DNA of 64,000 bases from Bacillus sp. T33-2 (GCF_002860205.1 NZ_PGVB01000007.1:1-64000), one strand, 5' to 3'. Shown: positions 27,046 to 37,044, numbered from the stretch's first letter. Translations and numbers: made by a program. Notes: generated by a model not told the origin, from the letters alone.

Positions 27046-28416
27046 CTAACTCACTTCTTTCGCCTGCACACTGGAAAATTTCCGCTTCTGTATATAGACA
27101 AGCCTTGCCGATAAGGCGATGCCCGCGGCCAGCAATCCGACAGTCAACCCGATCCAGTATCCTGAAGCTCCGAGCCTGGTATAACTGGCCAGAATATAGC
27201 CCAGTGGCAAGCAGATGAGCCAATACGCAATCAACGTCATAATAAATGCGACATTGACATCTTTATACCCTCTTAAAGCCGCCTGGGCCGTAGCCTGGAT
27301 TGCGTCGGAAATTTGGAAGAACAATGCATAAATTAAAAAGTGTGCGGTTAAATTGATGACCGCTGTTTCGTTCGAATAAAACCCTGCAACATCATGTCGG
27401 AACAGCACTACGAGCAAACCAGTCACAAGGGCAATCAAGATGGACAGGTAAATTCCCAGCCAGCTGTACGCTTTGGCATCTTTGTACCTGCCGGCCCCAA
27501 CTTCAAATCCGACCAACACCGTCTGCGCCATGGATATGCTCATTGGTATCATATACAAAAACGCTACAATATTCAGCGCTGATTGGTAAGCTGCAATCGT
27601 TGTGATCGGATATTTACTGATCAAAATCATCACGATTGCAAATATGCCCGATTCAAAAAAGATCGAAAGCCCCATCGGCACCCCGATTTTCAAAATTTCC
27701 TTAAACATATCTGCTGAAAACTGTTTAAAATACGCTGCAGCTACATACTCCGAATAGGGTTTTTGCTTGATAATGATAAAACCTGTCGCTCCTGCAATCA
27801 GCCAATAAGTAAAAGCAGTCGCGTAGCCAGCCCCTGCCCCGCCCAGTTCGGGGAATCCCCATCGGCCAAAGATGAGCACATAGTTTAAAAAGAAGTTCAC
27901 GGGTAATGAGGCCAGCAGGATGATCATCACGACCCTCGTTTTACCCAAAGCATAGATAAAGGACCGAAGCACATTAAAAATAAACAGCGGGATGATGCCA
28001 TAGGCGAGGCCAATTAGGTAGCCGCGCGCTGTATGTTCCACACTTGAATTCAAATTCATGATATCCAATATCGGATTCAAAAAGATAAATCCGAGAATAA
28101 GGACCACTGTTGCTATCATGAAAGCCAGATAAACACCATGGGAAAGAACCGATGAGACTTCTTTGTGCTTCTTCTGGCCAAACCGCTGGGCAGCAATCGG
28201 CGATACAGCGAGAAGAATTCCACTCAAGCCTGTAAAAATCGGGTTCCAGATCGCTGAACCAATACCAACCCCGGCCAGGTCGGAAGGATTGTATTTGCCT
28301 GACATGACGGTATTGAAAAATACCATTGAAAACATGCCAAGCTGTGTAATTAAGATTGGGATCAGTAAAACAATGATCTGCTTTGTCTTCTCCCGCAAAG
28401 TAAACGTCTCGTACAT
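27046..28416 (-). CDS. MATE-family multidrug/cation antiporter
   Basis: The 456-residue protein has 12 predicted membrane segments in two homologous halves, as in NorM-type exporters driven by Na+ or H+. The family start is seen in LIPILITQLGMFSMVFFNTVMSGKY. The ATG at 28416 follows AGAGGAG. Monocistronic. Substrate not predictable. Confidence 0.92.
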   Translation of the reverse strand: MYETFTLREKTKQIIVLLIPILITQLGMFSMVFFNTVMSGKYNPSDLAGVGIGSAIWNPIFTGLSGILLAVSPIAAQRFGQKKHKEVSSVLSHGVYLAFMIATVVLILGFIFLNPILDIMNLNSSVEHTARGYLIGLAYGIIPLFIFNVLRSFIYALGKTRVVMIILLASLPVNFFLNYVLIFGRWGFPELGGAGAGYATAFTYWLIAGATGFIIIKQKPYSEYVAAAYFKQFSADMFKEILKIGVPMGLSIFFESGIFAIVMILISKYPITTIAAYQSALNIVAFLYMIPMSISMAQTVLVGFEVGAGRYKDAKAYSWLGIYLSILIALVTGLLVVLFRHDVAGFYSNETAVINLTAHFLIYALFFQISDAIQATAQAALRGYKDVNVAFIMTLIAYWLICLPLGYILASYTRLGASGYWIGLTVGLLAAGIALSARLVYIQKRKFSSVQAKEVS

Positions 28417-28620
28417 TAAGTGAACTCCTCTAAAAATAAAAAAATAACAGCAAACAATATTATATTCCTTTTGACAAAAAAATGCGCTAGATTAGCAAAT
28501 CATCCGCAAAAAACCTGCCGGTGTTTGAGAAGGGTTGGGATTGAACCTATGTCCGCGAAAAATGGACAGAGATTGCCATATGCTACAGTCATCAACTGCG
28601 TCCAGATTGATCGCACTCTT

Positions 28621-28863
28621 TCACGTCGTCCTTGATATTGATTCAATCAGTTCTTTTAATTCATTCGTGAAACCTTTTACTGCCCGATTCCCTGCTACTG
28701 TGACAGGAACTCCAAGAAAGCCGAATTTCTCAACTTCCTTCTGAAATTCCGGGTTGGTGGAAACATCCCTGGCCTCGTAAGGAATCCCTTCCTGCGTGAG
28801 TACTGTTTTCACCATGGTGCATTCAATGCAGTCTGTTGTAGTGTAAACGATTACTTGTTGCAT
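28621..28863 (-). CDS. Glutaredoxin/NrdH-like redoxin
   Basis: The 80-residue protein has the thioredoxin fold with the CIEC redox motif at residues 12-15, followed by VPVTVAG (cis-Pro) and a C-terminal helix. The size fits NrdH/glutaredoxin. It may reduce ribonucleotide reductase or other disulfides. It is not linked to the reductase operon. A good ribosome binding site (TAGGAGGCG) precedes it. Confidence 0.88.
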   Translation of the reverse strand: MQQVIVYTTTDCIECTMVKTVLTQEGIPYEARDVSTNPEFQKEVEKFGFLGVPVTVAGNRAVKGFTNELKELIESISRTT

Positions 28864-28970
28864 CCGATTTCGCCTCCTAAACTATGGCCTGCGATTTTTT
28901 TATATGTACATATGAGCCAGTTATTATCCGCTGGAACTTCTAAACACTCTTGTGTGTCAGCTAAGAAATC

Positions 28971-29507
28971 TCATTCTTTTTCAAAAATATAAACCTGGCC
29001 ATTTGCAGCCCGTCTGAACTTTGGCCCTGTAAATCCCCTTTTCAGCAATTCTTCTCGCATGTACATCATGATCCCACCATGGCCAACGACCAGGACGTCC
29101 TCGCCAGATGCAAGAATTTTATCAAGTACTATATGAATCCGGTGTTTTACCTCTGCTTTACTCTCAGGTTGTGATTTATGGTTAAAAAGCCATGCGCCCC
29201 TGATAAATAGAAGATGCATGAAAAGAGGGATTCTCATTCTAACACGAAAAAATGGCGAAAGTGCCACTTCCCGCAGCTCCTCCAGAAATTCAATCTGGCC
29301 TTTGAAAGCTGTTCTGGCAGTTATCTCCGCCCTCAATAAATCACTTGAAAAACACCGTTTCCAATCAACCCCGCATAGATCTATTTCTTTTTCAAACACT
29401 TCCGAAGCGTCATACTCCTCTACCCATTTCATTAATTCATCCGCTGAAACAAGTTTATTCGGGTAGCCTCTTTTCACTTCGAAATGACGGACTAAGCCAA
29501 CTTTCAT
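28971..29507 (-). CDS. Histidine phosphatase superfamily protein
   Basis: This is a 178-residue phosphoglycerate-mutase-like hydrolase. The catalytic His is in LVRHFEV, where most family members have RHG. A second His is in VVGHGGIM. Conserved Arg and Glu regions are present (FSSDLLRAEITA). The ATG at 29507 is 10 nt after GGAGG; the ATG at 29516 overlaps the site. Substrate unknown; may act on small phosphoesters. Confidence 0.8.
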   Translation of the reverse strand: MKVGLVRHFEVKRGYPNKLVSADELMKWVEEYDASEVFEKEIDLCGVDWKRCFSSDLLRAEITARTAFKGQIEFLEELREVALSPFFRVRMRIPLFMHLLFIRGAWLFNHKSQPESKAEVKHRIHIVLDKILASGEDVLVVGHGGIMMYMREELLKRGFTGPKFRRAANGQVYIFEKE

Positions 29508-29754
29508 CACGCTCATTCCTCCACTAAGAACATAGACAGGTTTTCAGTTCAAATGTTCCTGTCATTATTTACTTTTGTATTCATCTTTATTAAACCGGTT
29601 GGAAGAGTTTCCTATTCGTTCCTCGTGCCTTCCGGTTTTTAGAAACGACCTCCATCAAATTTCATGTTCGATTCTTACTTCTGCGATTACTGTTGCCTTT
29701 CAGTTATTTATTCATTGTATTAGCGATTCAACCATTCAGTCGTTCTCCGATTAT
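29508..29754. other. Intergenic, no gene seen
   Basis: AT-rich DNA with several ATTCAG-like words at 29710-29765, where the TetR gene's 3' end begins. No hairpin with a clear T-run and no domain-bearing frame. Confidence 0.3.
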
Positions 29755-30384
29755 TCAGTTTTTCAGCAAACCAGGCGGAAAAACCAGACGGCATATGATC
29801 TTCGCGATTTCGGACAAATCAGCTTTTTTCCCGCTGTCAGCCTCTTTTTCAGGAATTTTCTCAACCAATACCATGACCGCCCATGATACTGAATCCAAAT
29901 CAAGGTCATTCCATGTAAGGCCTTTTTCCCTGATATGTATCAATCCCCTGTGGATCCTTGAATGGATTTTTCTCCTTGCCTCTGCCAATACCTCCGCGAG
30001 TTCGGAATCCCGGGGCAATATTTCCGGCAGCACCCGATGAAGTCCAAGCTTATCAAGCTGACGATAGTGATCGGCCAGAAGAGAAGCCAGAAAATTTTCC
30101 GGATCAACATTCAGCCAGTCCGGCTCAGGGGGCATCAGCTTATCCATTTGATCTTCCATAAGTGACATGAAAAGTTGCCTTTTGTCTGAGAAATACCGGT
30201 AAAAGGTTCCCGTTGCCACACCTGCATGAGCGGCAATCTCCTTCGCTGTCGTTTGCTCATAACCTTTTTCAATGAACAGTTCACGCCCGCTTTCTAGCAA
30301 TGCGAGCCTTTTTTGCTGCGCCCGTTCCTGTTGGGGGACTGAGGGGAATATTCCTGCCAGGTTGGCTTCTTCACGGTCTGTCAT
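29755..30384 (-). CDS. TetR-family transcriptional regulator
   Basis: The 209-residue protein has an N-terminal HTH at about 30-75 (GYEQTTAKEIAAHAGVATGTFYRYFSDKRQLF) and a variable helical C-terminal ligand domain. Such repressors usually control an adjacent transporter. A palindrome upstream (30428-30441) suggests autoregulation. No obvious exporter is divergent to it; the neighbouring plus gene is a 49-aa peptide. Confidence 0.92.
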   Translation of the reverse strand: MTDREEANLAGIFPSVPQQERAQQKRLALLESGRELFIEKGYEQTTAKEIAAHAGVATGTFYRYFSDKRQLFMSLMEDQMDKLMPPEPDWLNVDPENFLASLLADHYRQLDKLGLHRVLPEILPRDSELAEVLAEARRKIHSRIHRGLIHIREKGLTWNDLDLDSVSWAVMVLVEKIPEKEADSGKKADLSEIAKIICRLVFPPGLLKN

Positions 30385-30427
30385 AGTGTCACCTCCACAC
30401 GATCATAACATAAAAGAAGAATAAATG

Positions 30428-30441
30428 TGAACTTGAGTTCA
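30428..30441. promoter_or_regulatory. Probable TetR operator palindrome
   Basis: TGAACTTGAGTTCA is an inverted repeat of 5-bp arms around TTGA, about 45 nt upstream of the TetR start and next to a TATAAT-like element. Its position between the regulator and the divergent small gene fits an autoregulatory operator (inference). Confidence 0.55.
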
Positions 30442-30611
30442 TATTATATATTGACAGACCGGGGGCTCATTTTCAATACTTGAACTAAGTTTCATGTTTC
30501 ATACATTTTATTTTCTGACACCCCTTGGATGATAAATGTAGGAAACATGTACCGCTATTCCTGGCTAAAATTGGAGAATTCCAAAGAAAATAAATAGAGA
30601 GGTGCTGAACG

Positions 30612-30761
30612 ATGGAGGCAAAACAAGATAAGAAAATCTCTGTAGATTCAACCATTTCTTTAAAAGGACTTGTAAAAGCCATTTTCAACGATACCATTCA
30701 TATACAAATTGGCGGAAAGATTATCACCCTGCCAACTTCGGAATTACAACTAGAGAAATAA
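30612..30761 (+). CDS. Small protein, 49 aa, function unknown
   Basis: An ATG at 30612 follows AGAGGTGCTG. The product has a charged N-terminus and a compact beta-rich core (STISLKGLVKAIF, IHIQIGGKIITLP). A strong terminator follows at 30779. It is divergent from the TetR gene and may share its operator. No family recognised. Confidence 0.6.
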   Translation: MEAKQDKKISVDSTISLKGLVKAIFNDTIHIQIGGKIITLPTSELQLEK

Positions 30762-30778
30762 ACCGTTAAATATTCGAA

Positions 30779-30811
30779 AGGTGCCATTATTGATGGCACC
30801 CTTTTGCTTAG
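30779..30811 (+). terminator. Terminator of the 49-aa gene
   Basis: GGTGCCAT and ATGGCACC form the stem, followed by CTTTT. Confidence 0.85.
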
Positions 30812-30873
30812 TCCCTGAAAGTATGTTTATTCATTCATCTGTTTACATATCCTAAAGATACAGGAGGTGTAAC

Positions 30874-31032
30874 ATGGTTAGAATTCATAACCCAAACAAA
30901 AACGGTAATAATAAGAAATTAGGTGCTGATGATCAATTGCATGGCGGAATGATGGAAAACGTTGACCAGGTTTCGAATGCGGTTGCGAAAGCTGTCAGGA
31001 ACGTTGGTGATAAGGACAAAAACAACCAATAA
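30874..31032 (+). CDS. Small Asn/Lys-rich protein, 52 aa
   Basis: An ATG at 30874 follows ACAGGAGGTGTAAC, a near-ideal site. The sequence begins MVRIHNPNKNGNNKK and has a possible amphipathic helix (MENVDQVSNAVAKAVRN). The composition is like Bacillus spore-associated peptides, but no SASP motif is evident. Real gene likely; function unknown. Confidence 0.6.
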   Translation: MVRIHNPNKNGNNKKLGADDQLHGGMMENVDQVSNAVAKAVRNVGDKDKNNQ

Positions 31033-31080
31033 ACAAAGCTGTCAATTCTAATGACACTAAAAGAACCTTTTCTCATACTC

Positions 31081-32883
31081 TTATGAAATCATTAATTGTC
31101 GGGAATTTTCCGGCCGTTGGGCACTAGCTTTATGGCTTTTGTTACTTTGTCTTGAATACAATTCTTTATAATAACCATTTAATTCAAGCAAGCTCTGGTG
31201 GCTGCCGCTTTCGATGATTTCTCCATTTTTAACTACAAAAATCGTATCTGCATGAAGGATAGTAGACAGCCTGTGGGCGATCATGATGATCGTTTTTTCC
31301 CGGTCAAATTGCCTGATGGACTCCTGGACGAGCTTTTCACTTTCATTGTCCAGTGCACTTGTGGCCTCATCCAATATGATGATGGATGGGTCCTTTAAAA
31401 AGACACGGGCGAGCGAAATCCTCTGTTTTTGGCCACCGGAAAGCTTCACCCCTCTTTCCCCTATCTCGGTATCATACCCTTGCGGCAAATCTGAAATAAA
31501 ATCGTGGGCAAAAGCTTTGATCGACGCAGCTGCAATTTCCTTGTCAGAGGCCTCTAGCTTCGCAGTTTTCAAATTGTCTTTAATAGATGAGCTGTATAAA
31601 AAGTTGTCCTGTGTAACAATCCCCATTTGCTGCCTAAGGCTGGATAAAGAATAATCCTTTATATTCACTCCATCGATCAATATATCTCCTTTGGTCGCAT
31701 CATACATTCTCGTCAACAGCTGCAATATGGTGCTTTTACCGCCCCCGCTCTCACCGACGAATGCATAGGTTTTGCCTTTTTCCAATGTAAACGATACATT
31801 TTGGATTACCTTTTTGTGCTCGTTGTAAGAAAAAGTAACATTTTGAAACGTAATTGCTTTTGAAAATTCCTCTAATTTAACCGGATCAGCTTTTTCCTTT
31901 ATGGTGGCAGAGATGCTGAAGAAATCAAAAATCCTTTTTAATGCGACTCGCCCTTCTGTAACCGCCGGGAACGCCTGGACCAATGCGGCAACAGGACTCT
32001 TCATTTTATCGACGTATGCAAAAAACGCAATTAAGCTGCCCATTGTCAACTGCCCATCAATCACAAAAAGACTGGCAACAAGTACAACAACAAATGGAGT
32101 AATATCACTTAACACATTAACAGACGACAACATGAACGCATTGATCCTGGCATGCCTGTCAGTCAACCCCTCATAATGTTCCAAATGCTTATCAAGTTCT
32201 TGTTTATCCCTTACTTCGGAAGAGAATAATTTGGCTATGAATGCACCCTGAATTTTTTCAAAAATAAAGCCGCTTAGGACAGATCGGTAATTCATCATGT
32301 TCCGTGTCGATGTTTTGAACCTTTTCGATAAAAGGTGTGCCAACAAAAATTGAAAACCGACCAATAATACAGCAATCGTCGTCAGTTTGATGTTTAACGT
32401 AAGCATGATACCAACGACAAAGACCAAAACAATCATTTCGATCCATATATTTGAGAAAGCGGCTGTCATAAAGCCTCTTATTTTTTCAATATCATCAAAA
32501 AAACGTGTTCCAATTTCCCCGCTTTTATTATCGGTAAAATACTTTGCATCCAGTGAGTGTACCTTTTTAAACGCATCTTTACGAAGATTTTTAATGATAT
32601 TGTTGTTTGCCTTGTGCATGAAGTATTGCCTCACGTACTCCATAGGTGCCCTCAAGAAAATAAACACAACGATCATGAGGGCTGCAATCCATGTAAGTTG
32701 TTCGATTTTTTCTGCATGTGACAATGCTTTGTTTTGGAGCAAGTCGTCAAAAATATATTTAATGATCAATGGGACGGTGAGTGGGATCAGAAACCGGAAT
32801 AAGCTTCCGACGAACCCAAGAATATATAAATTCATTTCTTTTTTTACATACGGCAAAAACTGTTTGTATTCGTTCAAAACCAT
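31081..32883 (-). CDS. ABC exporter half-transporter (permease-ATPase fusion)
   Basis: The 600-residue protein has six membrane segments (1-310) and a C-terminal ATPase with Walker A GESGGGKST, signature LSGGQKQR, Walker B IIILDEATSALD and an H-loop in MIAHRLST. It is of the MsbA/LmrA/BmrA class and probably acts as a homodimer. The substrate may be a lipid, drug or peptide. It is followed upstream on the same strand by an MFS gene 29 nt away, so both may be co-transcribed. Confidence 0.93.
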   Translation of the reverse strand: MVLNEYKQFLPYVKKEMNLYILGFVGSLFRFLIPLTVPLIIKYIFDDLLQNKALSHAEKIEQLTWIAALMIVVFIFLRAPMEYVRQYFMHKANNNIIKNLRKDAFKKVHSLDAKYFTDNKSGEIGTRFFDDIEKIRGFMTAAFSNIWIEMIVLVFVVGIMLTLNIKLTTIAVLLVGFQFLLAHLLSKRFKTSTRNMMNYRSVLSGFIFEKIQGAFIAKLFSSEVRDKQELDKHLEHYEGLTDRHARINAFMLSSVNVLSDITPFVVVLVASLFVIDGQLTMGSLIAFFAYVDKMKSPVAALVQAFPAVTEGRVALKRIFDFFSISATIKEKADPVKLEEFSKAITFQNVTFSYNEHKKVIQNVSFTLEKGKTYAFVGESGGGKSTILQLLTRMYDATKGDILIDGVNIKDYSLSSLRQQMGIVTQDNFLYSSSIKDNLKTAKLEASDKEIAAASIKAFAHDFISDLPQGYDTEIGERGVKLSGGQKQRISLARVFLKDPSIIILDEATSALDNESEKLVQESIRQFDREKTIIMIAHRLSTILHADTIFVVKNGEIIESGSHQSLLELNGYYKELYSRQSNKSHKASAQRPENSRQLMIS

Positions 32884-32912
32884 CGCTCCTTCCTATTTTA
32901 TTCCGTCAATCG

Positions 32913-34148
32913 TCAAATTCGCATAGATGAAATTTTCCCGTTTACCAGTTGATTTTTGCGCTGATAAAGCTTGCGCCCCCACGCATAGAAAACGACAGCA
33001 GCCAGGGAAAACAAGGCCATCACAAGGAACATCGTTTCCCCACCGTATGAAACAAGCAGGATGCCACCGAACCAGGGGCCAATAAAGTTTCCTAATTCAC
33101 TGAAGCCCTGTGCTCCATAGTACATGCCTCTCATTCCGGATGGGGTGATTTCATCAATTTGGGCATACTCAGAAGGGACTATCAAAATTTCGCCAAAGGT
33201 GAACACAATCATGGCGATGATAAAGCCGGTCCAACCGTCTGAAAAGGCAAACCCGATCTCTCCTGCAGCAAACAGCAGGCTCCCAAGGGCGATCCGCTGC
33301 AAAAGACCAAACCTTTCCGCCCACCTCGTGATTAAAACCTGAGTAGCAATCACCGTTATGCCATTGATGCTCATCAAGTAACCGAACAGCTTGATTCCTT
33401 CTGTAATGTTCTTTTCCAAATATTGCGATAACGTAACAGACATTTCGCCATGGACGGTTGTCAGGAGAACACTTCCTATGATGAACAGAAGGAGCACCTT
33501 ATCTTTTCTGAAAACGCTCCATGCCTGCGATATGTTTACCTCTTCGTCAGAGGTTTCGTCCACTTCCCTGACTTGATAGTGTTTAATAAGCAAAGCCATC
33601 ATCAAAAAATAACCGAAATAAGTCATTGCAGTAAACAGGAATGCAGCTTCGTTTCCTGCGACTCCAAATAAGGTTCCTATAATCGGGCCGATGGAAAACC
33701 CGATGTTCCCGGCCATATAACGGTTGGAAAACAATCTGAATCTCTTCTCCCTGGCAGTAAGGTCTGCCATCAAAGCCTTGGAAATCGTTGAGAAGAAGGA
33801 TGAGAACAGGCCGCGAAATATATTTAACACGATTAAGAACACCGGGCTGCTGGCATGTAAGAGTCCTAAAAACACGAACCCTAAAATGATTAAACTCACA
33901 AGCAGCAAACGGATTCTTCCAAGAAAATCAGATAGTGTCCCTCCTAAAAATCCTCCAACTGTCGCAGTCAAGGCACCAGCACCAACAATCAAACCGACCG
34001 TGACCGGATCTATTTGGGTATTTTTTATCAAATATATGGGCAAAAAAACAACACTCATCGAGTTTGTCAGACTAATTAGGACTGTACCAAACATCATCAT
34101 ATGGACCATCGGATGGTAGGCTTTCAAGTAAGATTTTAACCGGACCAT
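32913..34148 (-). CDS. Major facilitator superfamily transporter
   Basis: The 411-residue protein has 12 membrane segments. The loop 2-3 signature GGTLSDFLGRIRLL is visible. It is like drug-efflux MFS proteins of Bacillus. The ATG at 34148 follows AAGGAGAG. It sits between the ABC exporter and the MacB-like operon, all on the minus strand, forming an export-rich block. Substrate unknown. Confidence 0.9.
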   Translation of the reverse strand: MVRLKSYLKAYHPMVHMMMFGTVLISLTNSMSVVFLPIYLIKNTQIDPVTVGLIVGAGALTATVGGFLGGTLSDFLGRIRLLLVSLIILGFVFLGLLHASSPVFLIVLNIFRGLFSSFFSTISKALMADLTAREKRFRLFSNRYMAGNIGFSIGPIIGTLFGVAGNEAAFLFTAMTYFGYFLMMALLIKHYQVREVDETSDEEVNISQAWSVFRKDKVLLLFIIGSVLLTTVHGEMSVTLSQYLEKNITEGIKLFGYLMSINGITVIATQVLITRWAERFGLLQRIALGSLLFAAGEIGFAFSDGWTGFIIAMIVFTFGEILIVPSEYAQIDEITPSGMRGMYYGAQGFSELGNFIGPWFGGILLVSYGGETMFLVMALFSLAAVVFYAWGRKLYQRKNQLVNGKISSMRI

Positions 34149-34184
34149 TTTTCTCTCCTTGTCAATGACTCACTTCAAAAAACG

Positions 34185-35357
34185 TTATACACTCCTCAAT
34201 GCATCAATCGGATTCAGTTTCGAAGCCTTCCTCGCAGGTGCAATTCCAAAAATAATCCCGATTGCGCCCGAGAATCCCAGTGCCAACATAACTGTTGACG
34301 CTGAAAGAGCAAAACTGGTTCCAATCATCGTACACACTCCATATGCAATCAATGCGCCAGCGATAAATCCAATGACACCGCCAAAGAGTGACAGAAAGAC
34401 TGCTTCTATTAAAAACTGCTGTTGAATTCTTTTTGGTTCGGCACCAAGCGCTTTTCTCAAACCGATTTCAGTTGTTCTTTCCGTAACGGACACAAGCATC
34501 ATGTTCATAATGCCAATCCCGCCGACGAAAAGAGATATAGACGCAATTCCTCCAAGCATTAGAGAAAACATATCTGTCATCTTGTTGATCGAAGCGAGCA
34601 TTTCCTCCATATTCATGACGGAAAAACCCTCTTCTTTATCATTGAATGCCTCGTTCAATACAGCTTCAATATCACTTGTTATTTTTTCAGAGTCCTTGGA
34701 ATCTTCCATATATACATCAACACTAGAAATGTATCCTGTTCCAAGCAAGCTCATGGACGTGGTATAAGGAACTATAACTGCATCGTTTGTTGATGAGCCC
34801 GAAAATGCACCTGATTCCTGCAAAGTGCCGATAACGGTATAGGTTACTCCACCTATAATCAGCTTTTTGCCAATTGGATCTACTCCAAAGAATAAATCCT
34901 CTGCAATATTCGAACCGATCAGGGAAACCCTATTTTCACTTTCGATATCTAAAATGTTAATGCCTCTTCCTGTCTGGACAAGGTCTCTTGTTTTTGAAAA
35001 ATACACATCATTTTTCCCCTGAACCAGTACATCTGTTTTTTCAACACCGGAAGCAACAACAGTGGTATTACCAGACAGGGTTGGAGAAACTCCTGCAATA
35101 TTATCGATTCCTTCAAGCTTTTTGATGTCGCTGTCAATAAGCCCCTGCTTAAGCGGAGTTCCTGTAGCCTGGACTGTTATTTTATCTGCTCCAAAAGTAG
35201 CAAACTCACTCGTCATCTCATTCGTTGATGATTTGACGATCGTAATCAAGGCGATGATTGAACCGACACCAATGACAATACCTAAAATGGTTAAAGCAGA
35301 CCGCATTTTATTGTGGATGACATTCATCCAGGACATCTTTAGATTTTCCTTGAACAT
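34185..35357 (-). CDS. MacB-like ABC transporter permease (FtsX domain)
   Basis: The 390-residue protein has one N-terminal membrane segment, a MacB periplasmic-type core domain (about 45-240) and three C-terminal membrane segments of the FtsX fold (IGIMNMMLVSVTERTTEIGLRKALGA is diagnostic). With the ATPase and adaptor it forms a tripartite-like efflux or mechanotransmission complex (YknXYZ-like in Bacillus). Its ATG abuts the ATPase stop with a 1-nt overlap at 35357. Confidence 0.92.
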   Translation of the reverse strand: MFKENLKMSWMNVIHNKMRSALTILGIVIGVGSIIALITIVKSSTNEMTSEFATFGADKITVQATGTPLKQGLIDSDIKKLEGIDNIAGVSPTLSGNTTVVASGVEKTDVLVQGKNDVYFSKTRDLVQTGRGINILDIESENRVSLIGSNIAEDLFFGVDPIGKKLIIGGVTYTVIGTLQESGAFSGSSTNDAVIVPYTTSMSLLGTGYISSVDVYMEDSKDSEKITSDIEAVLNEAFNDKEEGFSVMNMEEMLASINKMTDMFSLMLGGIASISLFVGGIGIMNMMLVSVTERTTEIGLRKALGAEPKRIQQQFLIEAVFLSLFGGVIGFIAGALIAYGVCTMIGTSFALSASTVMLALGFSGAIGIIFGIAPARKASKLNPIDALRSV

Positions 35358-36040
35358 CAGGCACTCTCCTCTCTAAGCCGGCCATCCAATATATTGACGA
35401 TCCTGCTTGCATTTCTGGCAATCTCCTTATCATGGGTAATCATAATGATCGTTTTACCCTCTTGATTGAGATTTTGAAAAAGTTCCATGATCTGTTGACC
35501 CGTTTTTCTGTCCAGGGCTCCAGTCGGCTCATCCGCAAGCAAAATAGTTGGCTCTGTTACCATTGCCCTTGCAATTGCCACTCTCTGCTGCTGGCCGCCT
35601 GAGAGCTGATTTGGCCGATTTTGTAATTTTTCTCCAAGCCCTACCCGAACGAGCATTTCCTTCGCCCGTTTTTTACGTTCCCTTTCCGGAAGACCGGCGT
35701 AAACAAGCGGCAGCTCTACGTTTTGCAGTGCACTCAGACGTGGAAGAAGCTGAAATTGTTGAAACACAAACCCGATTTCCTTGTTTCGTATTGCTGCGAG
35801 ATCAGCTTCACCTAACTCATCAACCTTTTGGTTAGAAAGGATGTACTCCCCGCTTGATGGGGAATCAAGACATCCAACAATATTCATGAGGGTTGATTTC
35901 CCCGAACCGGAAGGACCCAGGATCGCAACAAAATCTCTTTTATTTACGGTAAGATCAATACCATCCAATACAATTTGTTGTTCCTCACCCATTTGATAAG
36001 CTTTCGTTATCTGTGTCATTTCAAGGATTTGCGTGCTCAT
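35357..36040 (-). CDS. MacB/LolD-type ABC transporter ATPase
   Basis: The 227-residue ATPase has Walker [11 protein letters not shown]-loop [12 protein letters not shown], signature LSGGQQQR and Walker [12 protein letters not shown]. It overlaps both neighbours by 1 nt and powers the FtsX permease. It is the second gene of the three-gene operon, equivalent to yknY. Confidence 0.95.
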   Translation of the reverse strand: MSTQILEMTQITKAYQMGEEQQIVLDGIDLTVNKRDFVAILGPSGSGKSTLMNIVGCLDSPSSGEYILSNQKVDELGEADLAAIRNKEIGFVFQQFQLLPRLSALQNVELPLVYAGLPERERKKRAKEMLVRVGLGEKLQNRPNQLSGGQQQRVAIARAMVTEPTILLADEPTGALDRKTGQQIMELFQNLNQEGKTIIMITHDKEIARNASRIVNILDGRLREESA

Positions 36041-36921
36041 TATTGACTGCCTCCGCCTTGCATATGAGCAGCATGATTGGTTGCCTCAGAGGATGAATCC
36101 GGTATCATCACTACATCCCCTAAACTGATTCCACTCTTAATCTCAATCGTTGAACCATCATTGACACCTGTTTTTACATATTTTTTTGCTGGTTTTCCTT
36201 TTTCGGAGGCTTTTAGAACATAAGGCTTATTTTTGTTATCGAACTGCACGGCTTTCATTGGAACTGTAGTAACACCTTTAGCGTTATCCTTCAAAACTTG
36301 TGCTTCTGCACTCATCCCGATTCTAATCGCCTTGTCGTTGTTAAAGTCAATGAATGCTGTAAAATAGGATATGCCATTTTCGTTTGTGGCTTCTTTAGAT
36401 ATGGCATATACGGTTCCCTGTATTTCTTTTTCGAGAGCGTTAATCGTCACATTTACCTGCTGGTCAACAGCAACGTATTTAAGGTCATATTCGTCAACTT
36501 TTACCTTGATGTGTAAATTGCTGTAATCCACGATATCAATCAGCTGAGAGCCTTTCAGTGCATGGGAATTATTTTTTGTGTAAACCTTCGCGACTTCTCC
36601 TGCAATTTCTGCGTTTATTTCCTCTCCTTCTGAATTTCTCAACAGAACATCATCTTTTTTTACCAGGTCTCCTTCTTTAACCAGCACTTCTTCGACATGC
36701 ATTTCCTTCTTGCTTATAATGTTCTGCCTGTTCTTTGCTTCCACTGCGCCAGAAAAGCTGTAATAGGTTGTAATGTCGGCAGTTTCGGCTCTTTCTTCTT
36801 CAAAAGCACCTGCTCCCTTTGGCGTGAAGATCAATCCTGCAGCCAAGGATAATATTAATACTCCGGCAATTGACAAAATCACCATCTTCTTTTTACTCTT
36901 CTTACTTTGTTTTGAACTCAT
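36040..36921 (-). CDS. MacA/YknX-like efflux adaptor (HlyD family)
   Basis: The 293-residue adaptor has an N-terminal membrane anchor (KMVILSIAGVLILSLAAGLIF), a barrel-sandwich domain with a short hairpin (VEEVLVKEGDLVKKDDVLLR), and a membrane-proximal C-terminal part. The start is ATG 36921, just after TTGGAGGTCAGGAA; an in-frame start at 37011 lacks such a site. It is the first gene of the operon and lies about 115 nt downstream of tandem-box promoter A. Confidence 0.9.
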   Translation of the reverse strand: MSSKQSKKSKKKMVILSIAGVLILSLAAGLIFTPKGAGAFEEERAETADITTYYSFSGAVEAKNRQNIISKKEMHVEEVLVKEGDLVKKDDVLLRNSEGEEINAEIAGEVAKVYTKNNSHALKGSQLIDIVDYSNLHIKVKVDEYDLKYVAVDQQVNVTINALEKEIQGTVYAISKEATNENGISYFTAFIDFNNDKAIRIGMSAEAQVLKDNAKGVTTVPMKAVQFDNKNKPYVLKASEKGKPAKKYVKTGVNDGSTIEIKSGISLGDVVMIPDSSSEATNHAAHMQGGGSQ

Positions 36922-37044
36922 TTCCTGACCTCCAATTTTTGTTGTAATCACCATTGATACTTTCTGGAATTTAGCACCTCCGACGCTTATTGTTTTGTTT
37001 AACTGTGACATTTATCGTTGACTCTATCTCCAACTCACAATCTC

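Noticed and set aside
32387-32926. 179-aa plus-strand frame opposite the ABC exporter
   Set aside because: Antisense to the membrane part of the exporter; no start signal or family.
36922-37011. Longer adaptor start at 37011
   Set aside because: The added 30 residues are not adaptor-like and precede a clear ribosome binding site and ATG at 36921.
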